From contig NZ_JAMXSF010000002.1 in assembly GCF_024124545.1 (NCBI RefSeq), positions 1 to 64,000 on the forward strand: a stretch of DNA of 64,000 bases. Direction: 5' to 3'. Below, piece after piece: positions 21,501 through 31,400 of the stretch. The notes beneath the pieces are model-generated. The model made no database searches, was not told where the DNA came from, and was given only the letters and a program-made list of their open reading frames with translations. Every line of letters starts with the position of its first letter. Position 1 is the first letter of the stretch. The stretch comes from Pseudoalteromonas sp. XMcav2-N. GTDB lineage: Bacteria > Pseudomonadota > Gammaproteobacteria > Enterobacterales > Alteromonadaceae. Made by a program: the position numbers and the translations under genes.

Positions 21501-24500
21501 TTCACGCATGACTACTTGCATCGCCTGCTGACGACCACGCCAGAAAATCGCGGTGCGTAGCACATCATGGCGTTGGATCAGCCAGTTCAGCTGAGTCACA
21601 AATCCGGACAATTTACCTGCGGATGTGAATTCAAAACTGGCAGTAGTGACGTAGGGGTCATGCTCTGGATTCAGCGTATGAACGAAGAGTACACCCTCTT
21701 GCAGAGGCGCCAATGGGTAAATGTCCTGAATATTGCGCATCCCGCCGGATGTTGCTGCGGCGATGGCATCAATCTCAGATTGCTCAAGCGTCGCCAGCGT
21801 CAGCATGTCGGGCGTAATGGCATCACACTGAGGCGGTATTTTATTTTCAGGGATGGCAAAGGTGTCGCCGGCCTCGCAAATAACCTCCGCCATAGCCGCC
21901 AGATCAACGGCCTGAAACAGCTGCTGGGCGCTGCAACTGAGGTTGTGCTGCTGTAGTTTGGCCAGTAACTGCATAATCAGCAACGAGTGGCCACCCAGTT
22001 CAAAGAAGTTAGCGGTGGCACTGATTTTATCCTGCTCCAGCCCCAGCAGCTCGGCCCACAGGCTTGCCAGCAATTGAGCGAGCTCAGTCTCAGGCGCCAC
22101 ATATTGTGCACTACTTTGTTGTAACGCATCCGGCGCTGGCAGGGCTTTTTTGTCAATTTTGCCGTTTGGTGTCAACGGCCACTGTGGCATGACCACAAAC
22201 AGACCGGGTACCATATGGGCCGGTAATTGTTGTCCCAGACGTAGTCTAATATCACTGATCCAGGCTGCCTGTTGCGTCTCATCCAGGATTGTCTCACACG
22301 TGATACAAGGCTGGACATAGGCCACCAATTGTTGCTGACCATCCGCCAGTGTGCGCGCCAGTACCTGTGACAATGCAACATCATCGAGTTGGTTCAGGCG
22401 ATGCTCAATCTCACCCAGCTCAATACGGAATCCACGGATTTTCACCTGGTCATCGCTGCGACCAATAAACTCCAGTCGTCCGTCCTGCCGATAACGCACT
22501 AAGTCACCAGTGCGATAGAGGCGAGGGCTGCAATCCGTGCTGTGTGTCTCGTAATAGGGGTTGGCAATAAAGCGTTCTTCGGTCAGTTCAGGCCGATTGA
22601 GATAACCACGGGCAACACCGGCACCACCCAGATAGAGCTCACCAACACAGCCAATCGGCAAGCGCTCCATCGCTTCACCCAGCACATAGGCCTGACTGTT
22701 GGCAATGACATAACCTATGTCCGGCACCGACTCTAGCTGTGTGGAAAAGCGCGCACAGGTTGAGTAAGTGGTATCTTCCGACGGCCCATACAGATTACAC
22801 ACCTCAGCCTCGGGCAAGGCTGCAAAAATTTGGTTTACCTGTTGCGCTGTCAGTGGTTCACCGGCCAGATTAACTATGGTCAGGCTTGCGGGTAATGCGC
22901 CCACATCCAGCAACGCCTTCATTGCTGAGGGCACGGTATTGATCAGGCTGATATCCAGCGACTGATCCGCCAATGCCAGGGCATTTTTAACCACCACCAC
23001 TTCGAACCCAAAGCTCAAAGGTAAGAAGATTTCATACACCGACAAGTCAAAGTTCAGTGACGTTGAGGCCAATACCCGGCGCAGCGCCTGATCGCTAAAA
23101 GCAGCCCTGGCCCAGTAAAGCATTGCGACTGTGTTTCGGTGTTCGATCATCACGCCTTTTGGTTTGCCCGTCGACCCCGAGGTATAGATCAGATAGGCCA
23201 GATGCTGTTCAGTCACGCCACTTTCACAGCGCCCGATATTTGCCGTGGAATAATGCGAGAACGCGCAGCCGGGCTGTGCAATCAGGTCATCCAGCATTAC
23301 CCTCTGCGTGCCGGGCAATGACACTGTACCGGTAAGCGTTTGCTGGGTCAGGACCACTTTCAGACTGGCGTCTTCAATCAAATAAGCCAGACGCTCCTCA
23401 GGATAAGCCGGGTCGAGCGGAACATAAGCGCCACCGGCCTTGAGGATAGCCAGCATTGCAATGATCATTTCCACGCCACGCTCCAGACATATTCCGACCG
23501 GACAATCCGGTGCAATGTGATGCTCAAACCGCAAATAGTGAGCCAGCTGGTTGGCTCTGGCATTCAGTTCACCATAACTCACAGCAACATCGCCACACTG
23601 CACAGCAATGCGTTCAGGTGTTTGCTCTGCCTGTGCTTCAAACAGCTCGTGTATACAGCGCTGTTGTGGATACTCAATGGCGTTGTCGTTAAACGCGCTG
23701 AGCTGTGCAATCTCGTTATCAGTCAGCATAGGGATAGCAGCGGTGCTCAGCGTACTGTCGGCATTGAGCTGTGCCAGAAAAGCCAGTGTGTTGTTGAGGT
23801 GCTGCGCCAGGGTTTCGATGCGCTCGCGCGTGAACAGTGCCACATCATAGGTCCATTCAATTGCGCCGCCGTCATCACTTACCGATGCATTGATGTCCAG
23901 ATCAAACTTAGTCGTTGCGCCATTGCCCTGCAACGCCCTGATGGACAGACCTGCCAGCTCAGTGGTATCAGCATGCGTATCGCGCACACCGTATTCGGAG
24001 TTCGTGGTCAGCATGATCTGGAACAGCGGGCTATGGGCTGTGCTGCGCGGTACTTTCAACACTTCAACGAGCTTTTCAAACGGCAGATCCTGGTGAGACT
24101 GAGCGTCCAGGTGTACCTGCCGGAGCTGAGCCAGATAGTCACCAAGTGATTGCGCCTGAGTATTCACTCTCAGGATTAATGTATTGACGAAAAAGCCGAT
24201 CAGCGATTCGAGTTCTACCTGACGGCGGTTGGCCACAGGCGTACCGATGACAATATCATGGTGATTACTGTTGCGAGACAGTACCAACGCCAGCGCCCCA
24301 TGGATCAGCATAAACGGGGTTAACCCATAGCGACGGGCAACGGCTGCCAGCTGCTGACATAACTGTGCACTCAAAGCCTGTGATACCAATTCGCCCTGAT
24401 ATGTTTTCACCTCAGGTCTGGGGTAATCTAGCCCCAGAGCATGAACTCGGGGCAGTTCGGCCAGTTGCTGCTGCCAATAACTGAGCTGGGTATCCAGCAC

Positions 24501-25268
24501 CTCACCTTGCAGCCAGTCACGTTGCCATTGTGCATAATCGGCATACTGAATAGAAAGTTCAGGCAGTGGATTGGGCTGATCATAACCAAAGGCATGGAAC
24601 AGGGCAAAGAATTCCCGGAGCAGGATATCCATAGACCAGCCGTCGGTGGCGATATGGTGCATATTGATAAACAACACACCCGCATCACCCGCTGGCAGAG
24701 TCGCAAAGCGCACGCGCAGCATAAAGTCTTCAGCCAGATTGAAAGGCTGCTCTGCGGCCTCATGAACAAAGCGCTCAATACCACGTGCCTCGTCCTGACT
24801 TGTCAGGTGTGACTGCTCAACGGTAAAGTCTTGCGGGTCAAGCAGGGACTGCTGCAAACCTTGCGCGGATTGCCGGAATACAGCTCTGAGCACCTCATGA
24901 CGGGAAACAATCTCGCGAAACACCCGCTCTATCAGTGTCACATCTATTTGTCCACTGAGCCTGAACACCATCGGCATATGGTACTCGGCGGAGCCACCCT
25001 GGATTTGGTCCAGCGTATACAGGCGTTGCTGTGCAAACGATATTGGATAATGGCTGAGGTCTTCACGACGGGTCACCGGGTTTACCTGCGGGGCATCGCC
25101 ATAGTGTGTCAGCGCCTCAATAATCGCACTTTTATGTTGTTTGATCTGCTTAGCAATGTCGGGCGTTATAGCCCCTTTTTTGGCTTTAGACTTTAATGCC
25201 CCGTCCTGCAGAAATAGCCGGATCCCCGCCAGCTCAAGCTGCACGAGAAGCTGTTTGATATTTTCCAT
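18522..25268 (-). CDS. Nonribosomal peptide synthetase B, two modules
   Basis: The protein has 2248 residues: TubC-type docking domain (about 1-55), standard condensation (HHIATDGWS near 204), adenylation 1 (about 536-1038), carrier 1 (near 1093), dual C/E-like condensation (HTLNPEHDPYV near 1196, HHLITDHVS near 1314), adenylation 2 (about 1630-2131), carrier 2 (near 2184) and a short acidic tail ending EFEDFEL. Codes read DLYNNALTYK (Ala-like) and DALWLGGTFK (Val-like). The acidic tail has the character of the short linear motifs that bind N-terminal docking domains, and the next gene, NRPS-C, starts with such a domain. The stop overlaps the NRPS-C start by 4 nt. Adenylation 2 has the same code and near-identical flanking motifs as adenylation 1 of NRPS-C, which suggests module duplication. 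Confidence 0.96.
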   Translation of the reverse strand: MENIKQLLVQLELAGIRLFLQDGALKSKAKKGAITPDIAKQIKQHKSAIIEALTHYGDAPQVNPVTRREDLSHYPISFAQQRLYTLDQIQGGSAEYHMPMVFRLSGQIDVTLIERVFREIVSRHEVLRAVFRQSAQGLQQSLLDPQDFTVEQSHLTSQDEARGIERFVHEAAEQPFNLAEDFMLRVRFATLPAGDAGVLFINMHHIATDGWSMDILLREFFALFHAFGYDQPNPLPELSIQYADYAQWQRDWLQGEVLDTQLSYWQQQLAELPRVHALGLDYPRPEVKTYQGELVSQALSAQLCQQLAAVARRYGLTPFMLIHGALALVLSRNSNHHDIVIGTPVANRRQVELESLIGFFVNTLILRVNTQAQSLGDYLAQLRQVHLDAQSHQDLPFEKLVEVLKVPRSTAHSPLFQIMLTTNSEYGVRDTHADTTELAGLSIRALQGNGATTKFDLDINASVSDDGGAIEWTYDVALFTRERIETLAQHLNNTLAFLAQLNADSTLSTAAIPMLTDNEIAQLSAFNDNAIEYPQQRCIHELFEAQAEQTPERIAVQCGDVAVSYGELNARANQLAHYLRFEHHIAPDCPVGICLERGVEMIIAMLAILKAGGAYVPLDPAYPEERLAYLIEDASLKVVLTQQTLTGTVSLPGTQRVMLDDLIAQPGCAFSHYSTANIGRCESGVTEQHLAYLIYTSGSTGKPKGVMIEHRNTVAMLYWARAAFSDQALRRVLASTSLNFDLSVYEIFLPLSFGFEVVVVKNALALADQSLDISLINTVPSAMKALLDVGALPASLTIVNLAGEPLTAQQVNQIFAALPEAEVCNLYGPSEDTTYSTCARFSTQLESVPDIGYVIANSQAYVLGEAMERLPIGCVGELYLGGAGVARGYLNRPELTEERFIANPYYETHSTDCSPRLYRTGDLVRYRQDGRLEFIGRSDDQVKIRGFRIELGEIEHRLNQLDDVALSQVLARTLADGQQQLVAYVQPCITCETILDETQQAAWISDIRLRLGQQLPAHMVPGLFVVMPQWPLTPNGKIDKKALPAPDALQQSSAQYVAPETELAQLLASLWAELLGLEQDKISATANFFELGGHSLLIMQLLAKLQQHNLSCSAQQLFQAVDLAAMAEVICEAGDTFAIPENKIPPQCDAITPDMLTLATLEQSEIDAIAAATSGGMRNIQDIYPLAPLQEGVLFVHTLNPEHDPYVTTASFEFTSAGKLSGFVTQLNWLIQRHDVLRTAIFWRGRQQAMQVVMREARLPVTELALREGNIEAQFTEYVASGPHGFDLESAPLIQLVVTPEDELGRVFAMLKFHHLITDHVSLEILMSELEADNVLALPAPLPYREFIARSMAQSAELDTEAFFTEQLGDTDTPTLPFDLAQVTGDGNSVVEYHSTLGDTQSQLIRTLCKRHQCSPAALFHLAWAQVLSACCGRDEVVFGTVMSGRMNGMAGIERMMGMLINTLPLRVSLGHQAAHVALKEVNDALQALLPYEQVSLAEAQSYSGIDGNTPLFSAIVNYRHSATQSEPAGEQDTSPGVALLSTRERTNYPFDLSVNDLGEGNSFSLDYQIEQSVSAVRIAELMHTALDVLVEALNEHSEQPVATLAVLSEPELTQLSQRQSDEASYPRSACVHEVFELHARATPDSIALQLNEQTLSYGELNAKANQLARYLREAHQVGSGTLVGLCIGRSVEMIVASLAILKAGGAYVPLDPNYPQSRLAYMLEDTQLSVILTERAQQETLAFSQVTKLMLDDAGTPWSALSIDNLTRADALTPQSLAYVIYTSGSTGTPKGVMTPHRAVNRLVHAPNFMALDSQTVFLQSANIAFDAATLEIWGPLLNGGRCVLYPDSLITLNGLNRVLRTQEITALWLTSGLFTEWSKVCNELAADTLALQNVLAGGDVLNPQAVSAVQRALPEVTVINGYGPTENTTFTCCYPVPQHSDLSSGVPIGRAVQGDQLLILTPHGRRVPQGVVGELCVGGDGLALGYLNQPALSKERFIRNPYQTQGNQPEILYRTGDLVRCNTDGLIEYAGRVDDQIKIRGFRVELGEIERQLEALDDVAAALITIKAHTGGDKQLVAYVELNCSGKQEEQGAHIQGLAQALAAQLPAYMIPAAFVLVQDWPLTPNGKIDRHALPEADFSLMQAEYVAPASELETQLVALWSELLDLPAEQISTQANFFELGGHSLLVMKLLQALNQHLEIELQIADLYRCENIQQIAGFIESVQAIHDQTLPAQQDNNEFEDFEL

Positions 25269-25382
25269 AATGACTGACTAACTCATATCTGTGTTAACTG
25301 CAAAAGCGCTGCGCCCGCAACAGGTGTGCTGTTCGTGTATCCGAACAAAACCCCGACACCGGCTTAGCCTCTACGACTTAAA

Positions 25383-25410
25383 GCCAGCCTGAGTGAACAC
25401 TCAGGCTGGC
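25383..25410. terminator. Strong hairpin in the NRPS-A / NRPS-B gap
   Basis: A perfect 12-bp stem (GCCAGCCTGAGT / ACTCAGGCTGGC) with a 4-nt loop sits in the 211-bp gap after NRPS-A. On the minus strand only a short TTTAAG follows, so full termination is doubtful. Attenuation or an mRNA processing/stability role is equally possible. Confidence 0.5.
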
Positions 25411-25479
25411 AGGTTTATACGTGCTTTTTGGTACCTGTGCTCATGTTGAACGGGCGAATTATGTAACCCGCCATCCCCT

Positions 25480-28400
25480 TTACCAGTCCATTTCCTCCAG
25501 CTCAGTATCATCCTGCGGCTGCAGGTCGCTCTGGCGGCTGAGCAGATAATCAATATGTAATGCCTGCTCTGTGAGCTGAGGCTGGGCAAACAGCTCTTTG
25601 ATGGAGAACTCCACCGCAAAACGATGTCGGATCTGAGTCTCCAGCCGGGTTACCAAAATGGAGTTGCCCCCTTGCTCAAAGAAACGTGCGTGGCTGCTGA
25701 TCATTGCGGGATCTATACCCAGTAATTCGGACCAGATCTGGGCCAGCGCCAGCTCAGTTTCAGTCTGTGGCGCCACATAGGGCTGCTCAGAGTCTTCTGC
25801 AGATATATCCGGCAGGGCTTTTTTATCAATCTTACCGTTCGGAGTCAGTGGCCATTGCATAACCACCACAAAGCGGCTCGGCACCATATATTCAGGTAAT
25901 TGCTCATACATACCTTGCTCAACGCTTGGTATAAGCTCTGTGGTGTTGTCAGCCTCAGTGTGTGGCTGAATGTATGCGACCAGCATATCGACCCCGTTAC
26001 TGGCTTGTTTCACTAATACCACGGCCGATTCCAATTGTGGACAGCGGTTTAATTGCGCTTCAATTTCGCTCAGCTCAATCCGAAAGCCCCTGATTTTAAC
26101 CTGAGCATCCAGACGACCGACAAAGTCGATACTGCCATCGGGCAGAACCCGGGCCAGATCTCCGGTCTTATACAAGCGTGTGCTGTCACGATGGGCCGGG
26201 CAATAATAGAACGGGTTATCGACGAACTTCTCAGCGCTCAGCAGGGGACGTTGATGATAGCCACGAGCCAGACCATCACCGCCAATATGCAACTCCCCGA
26301 TCACACCCGGTGGCACCAGGTTCATCTGCTTATCCAGGACATACAGGCTGACATTGTTTAGTGGCCTGCCTATGGTGATTGGCGCGCCCGGATAGAGCCG
26401 CTGATAGGAAGCACATACAGAGGCTTCCGTCGGGCCATAAGCATTAAAGAAGGGGTAATGTGCCGACCACTGATTGACCAGCTCCGCTTCACACGCTTCA
26501 CCGGCGACAATCAACGCCTGCAAGGCCAAAGACGTATCGAGCGGCATCATGGCCAGGAAGGCCGGTGGCAAAGTGACATGGCTGATCTGTTGCTCTGCCA
26601 GCAGCGCCGTAATGGCCTCAGGCGAGCGTCTTTGTTCGCTCTGTGCAATCACCAAAGTCGCGCCATTTAGCAGCGCCATGGCATATTCCCAGGTACCGGC
26701 ATCAAAACTCATGGAGGCAAAGTGCAGGATTTTGCTGCGCGGGGTGATAGCAAATGCCCGACGCTGATTATCCGCCAGGTTCACGATCCCCTGATGCTCA
26801 AGCAACACGCCTTTTGGCTGGCCTGTTGACCCTGAGGTATAGATCTCATACGCCAAACTGGTAGGCAATAGCCCGAAAGCTCTGCTGTCCGGGTTCTCGT
26901 CACTGCAATGACTGAAAGGCCCCAATGCAGCATCACTCAGCAAACCGTCTACAGTAATAAGGTCATAATCCGAGAGGCGCACGGCTTCGCTGATGGTCTC
27001 GCTGCTGATAATGGTTTTGATCCCGGCATCTTCGAGCATATAGCTCAGTCGTGCGGGTGGATAAGCCGGGTCAAGCGGTACGTAAGCGCCCCCCGCTTTG
27101 AGCACTGCGAGTGTGGCGACGATCATTTCCAGGGAGCGCTCCAGTGCCACACCAATCAATGTGTCTGACTGTATGGCACCGCGTTCACGCAGATAATGTG
27201 CAAGCTGGTTGGCCCTGCCATTAAGCTGAGCATAACTCAGTTGTTGATCGGCAAAGATCAGCGCAATATGCTCAGGATTACGCGCTACCTGCTGTTCAAA
27301 TGCCTGATGGATACATAGCGACCGATCATAGTCATGGTAATTGTCGTTGAGGGCATTAACCAGATACTGGCTTTGCTCGTTAGCCAGCACACTCAGCTGT
27401 CCGGGTGAGTTGTTCAGGCTTTGTGTCATCTCAGTTTGCACCAGGCGCTCTAGCAGCAACATCAGGTGCTCGCTCAATTGGGTGATATGCGACTCAGTGA
27501 ACAGCGAAGTATCGTAAATCCAGTTAGCCTGCAGCCCGGACTCACTCATGGAAAACTCCACTTCGAGATCAAATTTTGCCACGCAACCGGCCTGCATAAC
27601 GGGTGTGATCATCAAGCCGTCCGGCGCGCTCTGCGTTGAGCCTGACTGAGTCTGGGCGTTGTTGAATGAGGTCATGATCTGACAAAGCGGCGCATGGGCA
27701 TCACCCCGGGGGATCTGCAATGCATCAACCAGCTGCTCAAACGGCAGGTCCTGATGACTTTGTGCATCCAGATGAACGGCTCTGACGTGTTGCAGATAGC
27801 TGTCCAAAGAAGGCTGCTCCGTGTTGACCCGCAGCGCAAGAATATTGACAAAAAAGCCTATCAGCGGCTCAACTTCCGCCTGCATCCGATTCGCTACCGG
27901 CGTGCCAATCACCACATCAAGACTGTTGCTGTAACGACTGATGGTCAGTGCCAGTACCGCATGCAGCAGCATAAATGGCGTCATCTGATAGTGCGCAGCC
28001 ATATCACATAACTGTGTAGCTAGCTGCGCTGACGCTTTGCCCGATACCATGGCGCCGTCATATTGTTTGTCGGCAGGTCTTGGACTATCCAGTGGAATAC
28101 TGTGTACACCCGGAGCTTCACTCAGCTGCGCCTGCCAGTATTCGAGCTGCTGTTGCAGCACCTCTCCTTGTAGCCAGTTACGTTGCCACTGGGCAAAATC
28201 GGCATACTGAATTTTCAGTGCAGGCAATGGGTTGTCCTGACCTGCACTAAATGCGCGATAAAGTGTGAAGAATTCTTCTCTGAATAGATTTAATGACCAG
28301 CCATCTGAGGCAATATGATGCATATTAAGCAGTAGCACACCTCGCTGCGAACCCAGGCTAATATAGCTGGCACGTAGCATCAGGTCGGCGGCTAAATCAA

Positions 28401-31400
28401 AGGCCGCATGCGCATCTTCAGCCAGCAGCTGATCAAGTTGTTGTGCGTGCGCACCGTCCAGGTGACTGAGTTCCAGATGACGTATCACCACAGGTTGCAC
28501 CGCCATGATCACTTGCTCAGGTCCGTGTTGCCCTTCCTGATAAACAGTCCGCAATACCTCATGACGCGCCACTATCGCCGTCAGTGCCTGCTGGGCCAGA
28601 GCCAGGTCAAATGGACCTTCTATTTCAAAAGCCATGGGCATATTGTACTGAGCAGAGCTGCCCTGAAACTGGTCGATAAACCACAGACGCTGCTGAGCAT
28701 AAGATAACGCAAAGCGATTTGTATTTCTCTCCTGTGGCTCAATGGGTGGCCGAGTGGCTTTTGTGCCTGACTCAATCAAGGCCGCCATTGTCAGTAACGT
28801 GCTCGCAGAGAACACCTGTTTAACTGCGATTTCAACCTCAAACTCACTGCGGATCAAAGAAACTAACCTGACTGACAGCAAAGAGTGGCCACCCAGCGCG
28901 AAGAAATCAGCATCGCGAGTCAGCTTATCAAGGTCGCACCCTAACAGGGTTGACCAGAGCTGCGCCAGTGTCTGTTCAGTGGCAGTTTGCGGCGCTTCTC
29001 CCTGATACTGCGTTTGAGTTAAGTCGATGACAGGCAGTGCACGTCGGTCAATTTTGCCGTTACGGGTCAGCGGCCATTGCTCCACCACCACAATGGCGGC
29101 AGGCACCATATAAGCGGGTAACAAATCTTTTAGTTGAGCCTGTAAAGCAGTGATCAGGTGCTGCTGTGTCTCATTTGTCTCACACGTGATACAAGGGCGC
29201 ACATATGCAATCAGATGTTTATTGTCCACCTCGCCAGTGGCCAACACCAGCGCTGATTCCACCTCAGAGCAAGATTCAAGCACCGCACTTATCTCACCCG
29301 GCTCAACTCGAAAACCACGAATTTTTATTTGTTCATCACTGCGGCCCAGGTACTGTAAGTTGCCCTGCGACGTCATGCGCACCAAGTCGCCCGTTTTGTA
29401 GACGCACGTGATATCCGTCTGTGGCACCTGCAACTGTGATGTATCAAGAAAACGCGCTTCAGTCAGGCTTGGGTTGTTGTAGTAACCCAATGCCACACCG
29501 GGTCCGGCAACATAGAGCTCACCCACACAACCCACAGGCACAGGTGCCAATTCAGCATCCAGGATCAGGCAAGTCGTGTTGGCAATTGCCTGGCCTATAC
29601 TGACTTCTTCCTGGTTCAGGTTTTGTACATGATAGGTGGTGGCGACGTGCGTCTCTGTCGGGCCGTAATGATTATATAAATCACACTGCGGATGCTGCGC
29701 CATAAATGCGCGAATGCTGGGGGTGATCTTCAGCACATCTCCGGCAACACACACTTGCTTAAGTGTCGCCATAGCTATACCCGGATGTTGAGTAGCCTGC
29801 TCGGCCAGCAGGTCAAACACAGCTGGTGGCACGAATAAGCGCTCAATATTCTGCTTTGCAACCAGGGTGCCCAGATCCTGTAACTGGTCTTTTTGCTGCT
29901 GAGACATGAGCACCAGCGGAGATCCGGTATACCAGCTTGTTGCCAGCTCCTGAGCTGACACATCAAATGTCAGTGGCGTAAATTGCAATGTCCGGTAGGG
30001 CTGTGTAATGCCGTCAACATACGCCTGATGCATACACAGATTAACCAACGTGCTGTGGCGCTGGCTGACACCTTTTGGTCTGCCTGTTGAGCCTGAGGTA
30101 TACAGGATATAAGCCGGGTTGTCGGCTGCCACCTCAGGGAGCTCGGCAGGCAGCTCAGGAGGTTGCCACAGCACGGGGTCGTCCAGCCTTACGCATGGCA
30201 TTCCGGCAAAAGTGTCCAGCGAGTGAGATAATACCAGCGACAGTGAGAGCTCGCCGACAATATAGTTTAATCTGTCTGCCGGCGCCTGGGGGTCCAGCGG
30301 TACATAAGTCCCACCCGCTTTCAGTATTGCGGCAATCCCGCACAAAGTGTCAACACAGCGTTGCGCCACAATGCCCACCGGTTGGCCCATGCTCACCTGA
30401 TGCTCTGTCAGCAGGCGCGTTGCCAATACATCAGCACGTGCATTTAACTGCGCAAAAGTGACCTGAGCCCCCTGTGTTTCCACTGCCACGGCATCAGGAT
30501 TGACCTGGGCCTGATGTTCAAGTAATTGATGCACAGCCGGGTACTTGGGGTCAACTACGCGGCCACAGCCTAGCGCTAACGCTTGTTGCTGCTCTTGCTC
30601 ACTCTCCATCGGTATGGCTGCAAGCCGGGCAGACCAGTCTCCTGCTTTGGCCAACTCAGCCAGAGCACTCAGTACATTGCATAAATGCTGACTCAACTGG
30701 CTGATATGTGCTTTGCTGAACAGAGCAATATCGTAAGTCCAGCCCATGGACACGCCCGCCTCATTCATTGACATATGAATGTCCAGATCAAATTTAGTGG
30801 TCAGAGCGACTTCGGGCATGGCCTGCAAAGTAGCGGCTCCAAGTTCTGTTCCCTGTGCGTCAGGCGATGCAGTTCCATAGTGGTTATCCGTGGTCAGTAA
30901 GATCTGAAACAATGGACTGTAAGCGTTATTTCGGGGCACATTAAGCACTTCAACCAGCTGCTCAAATGGCACATCCTGATTGCTCTGTGCACCCAGATGT
31001 ACCGCTCTGACGTGGCCCAGATAATCACTCAGAGTGTCATGTGCGGTGCTGACTCTGAACACCAGCGTGTTGACAAAAAAACCGATTAAAGGAGCAAGAG
31101 CCGGATCCTGACGGTTAGCGACCGGACTGCCAATAACAATGTCTTTAGTGTTACTGTGTCGGCTTAAGACTAATGCCAGGGCACCATGTAACAACATAAA
31201 AGGGGTTAACTGAAAGACTCTGGCCAGTTCCAGCAACTGAGTTGCAATGGCACCGCTTAGCTGTGCCGTAACCAGTTCTCCCTGATACTGTTTTTCAGCA
31301 GGCCGGCTTGCATCTAATGGCAGCTGGTGCAGTGCTGGCACATTCTCTAACTGCTGTTGCCAGAAATCTAACTGTTTGTTTAGCCCTTCCCCGGCAAAGA

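Noticed and set aside
23340..24149. 269-residue plus-strand open frame inside NRPS-B
   Set aside because: It is antisense to the continuous, domain-complete NRPS-B frame; the composition is Arg/Gln/His-rich shadow type and no family is seen.
25600..25700. GGNS carrier motif of NRPS-A as sign of an epimerization module
   Set aside because: Carriers before E domains usually read GGDS, and no E domain follows; Asn here is only a variant.
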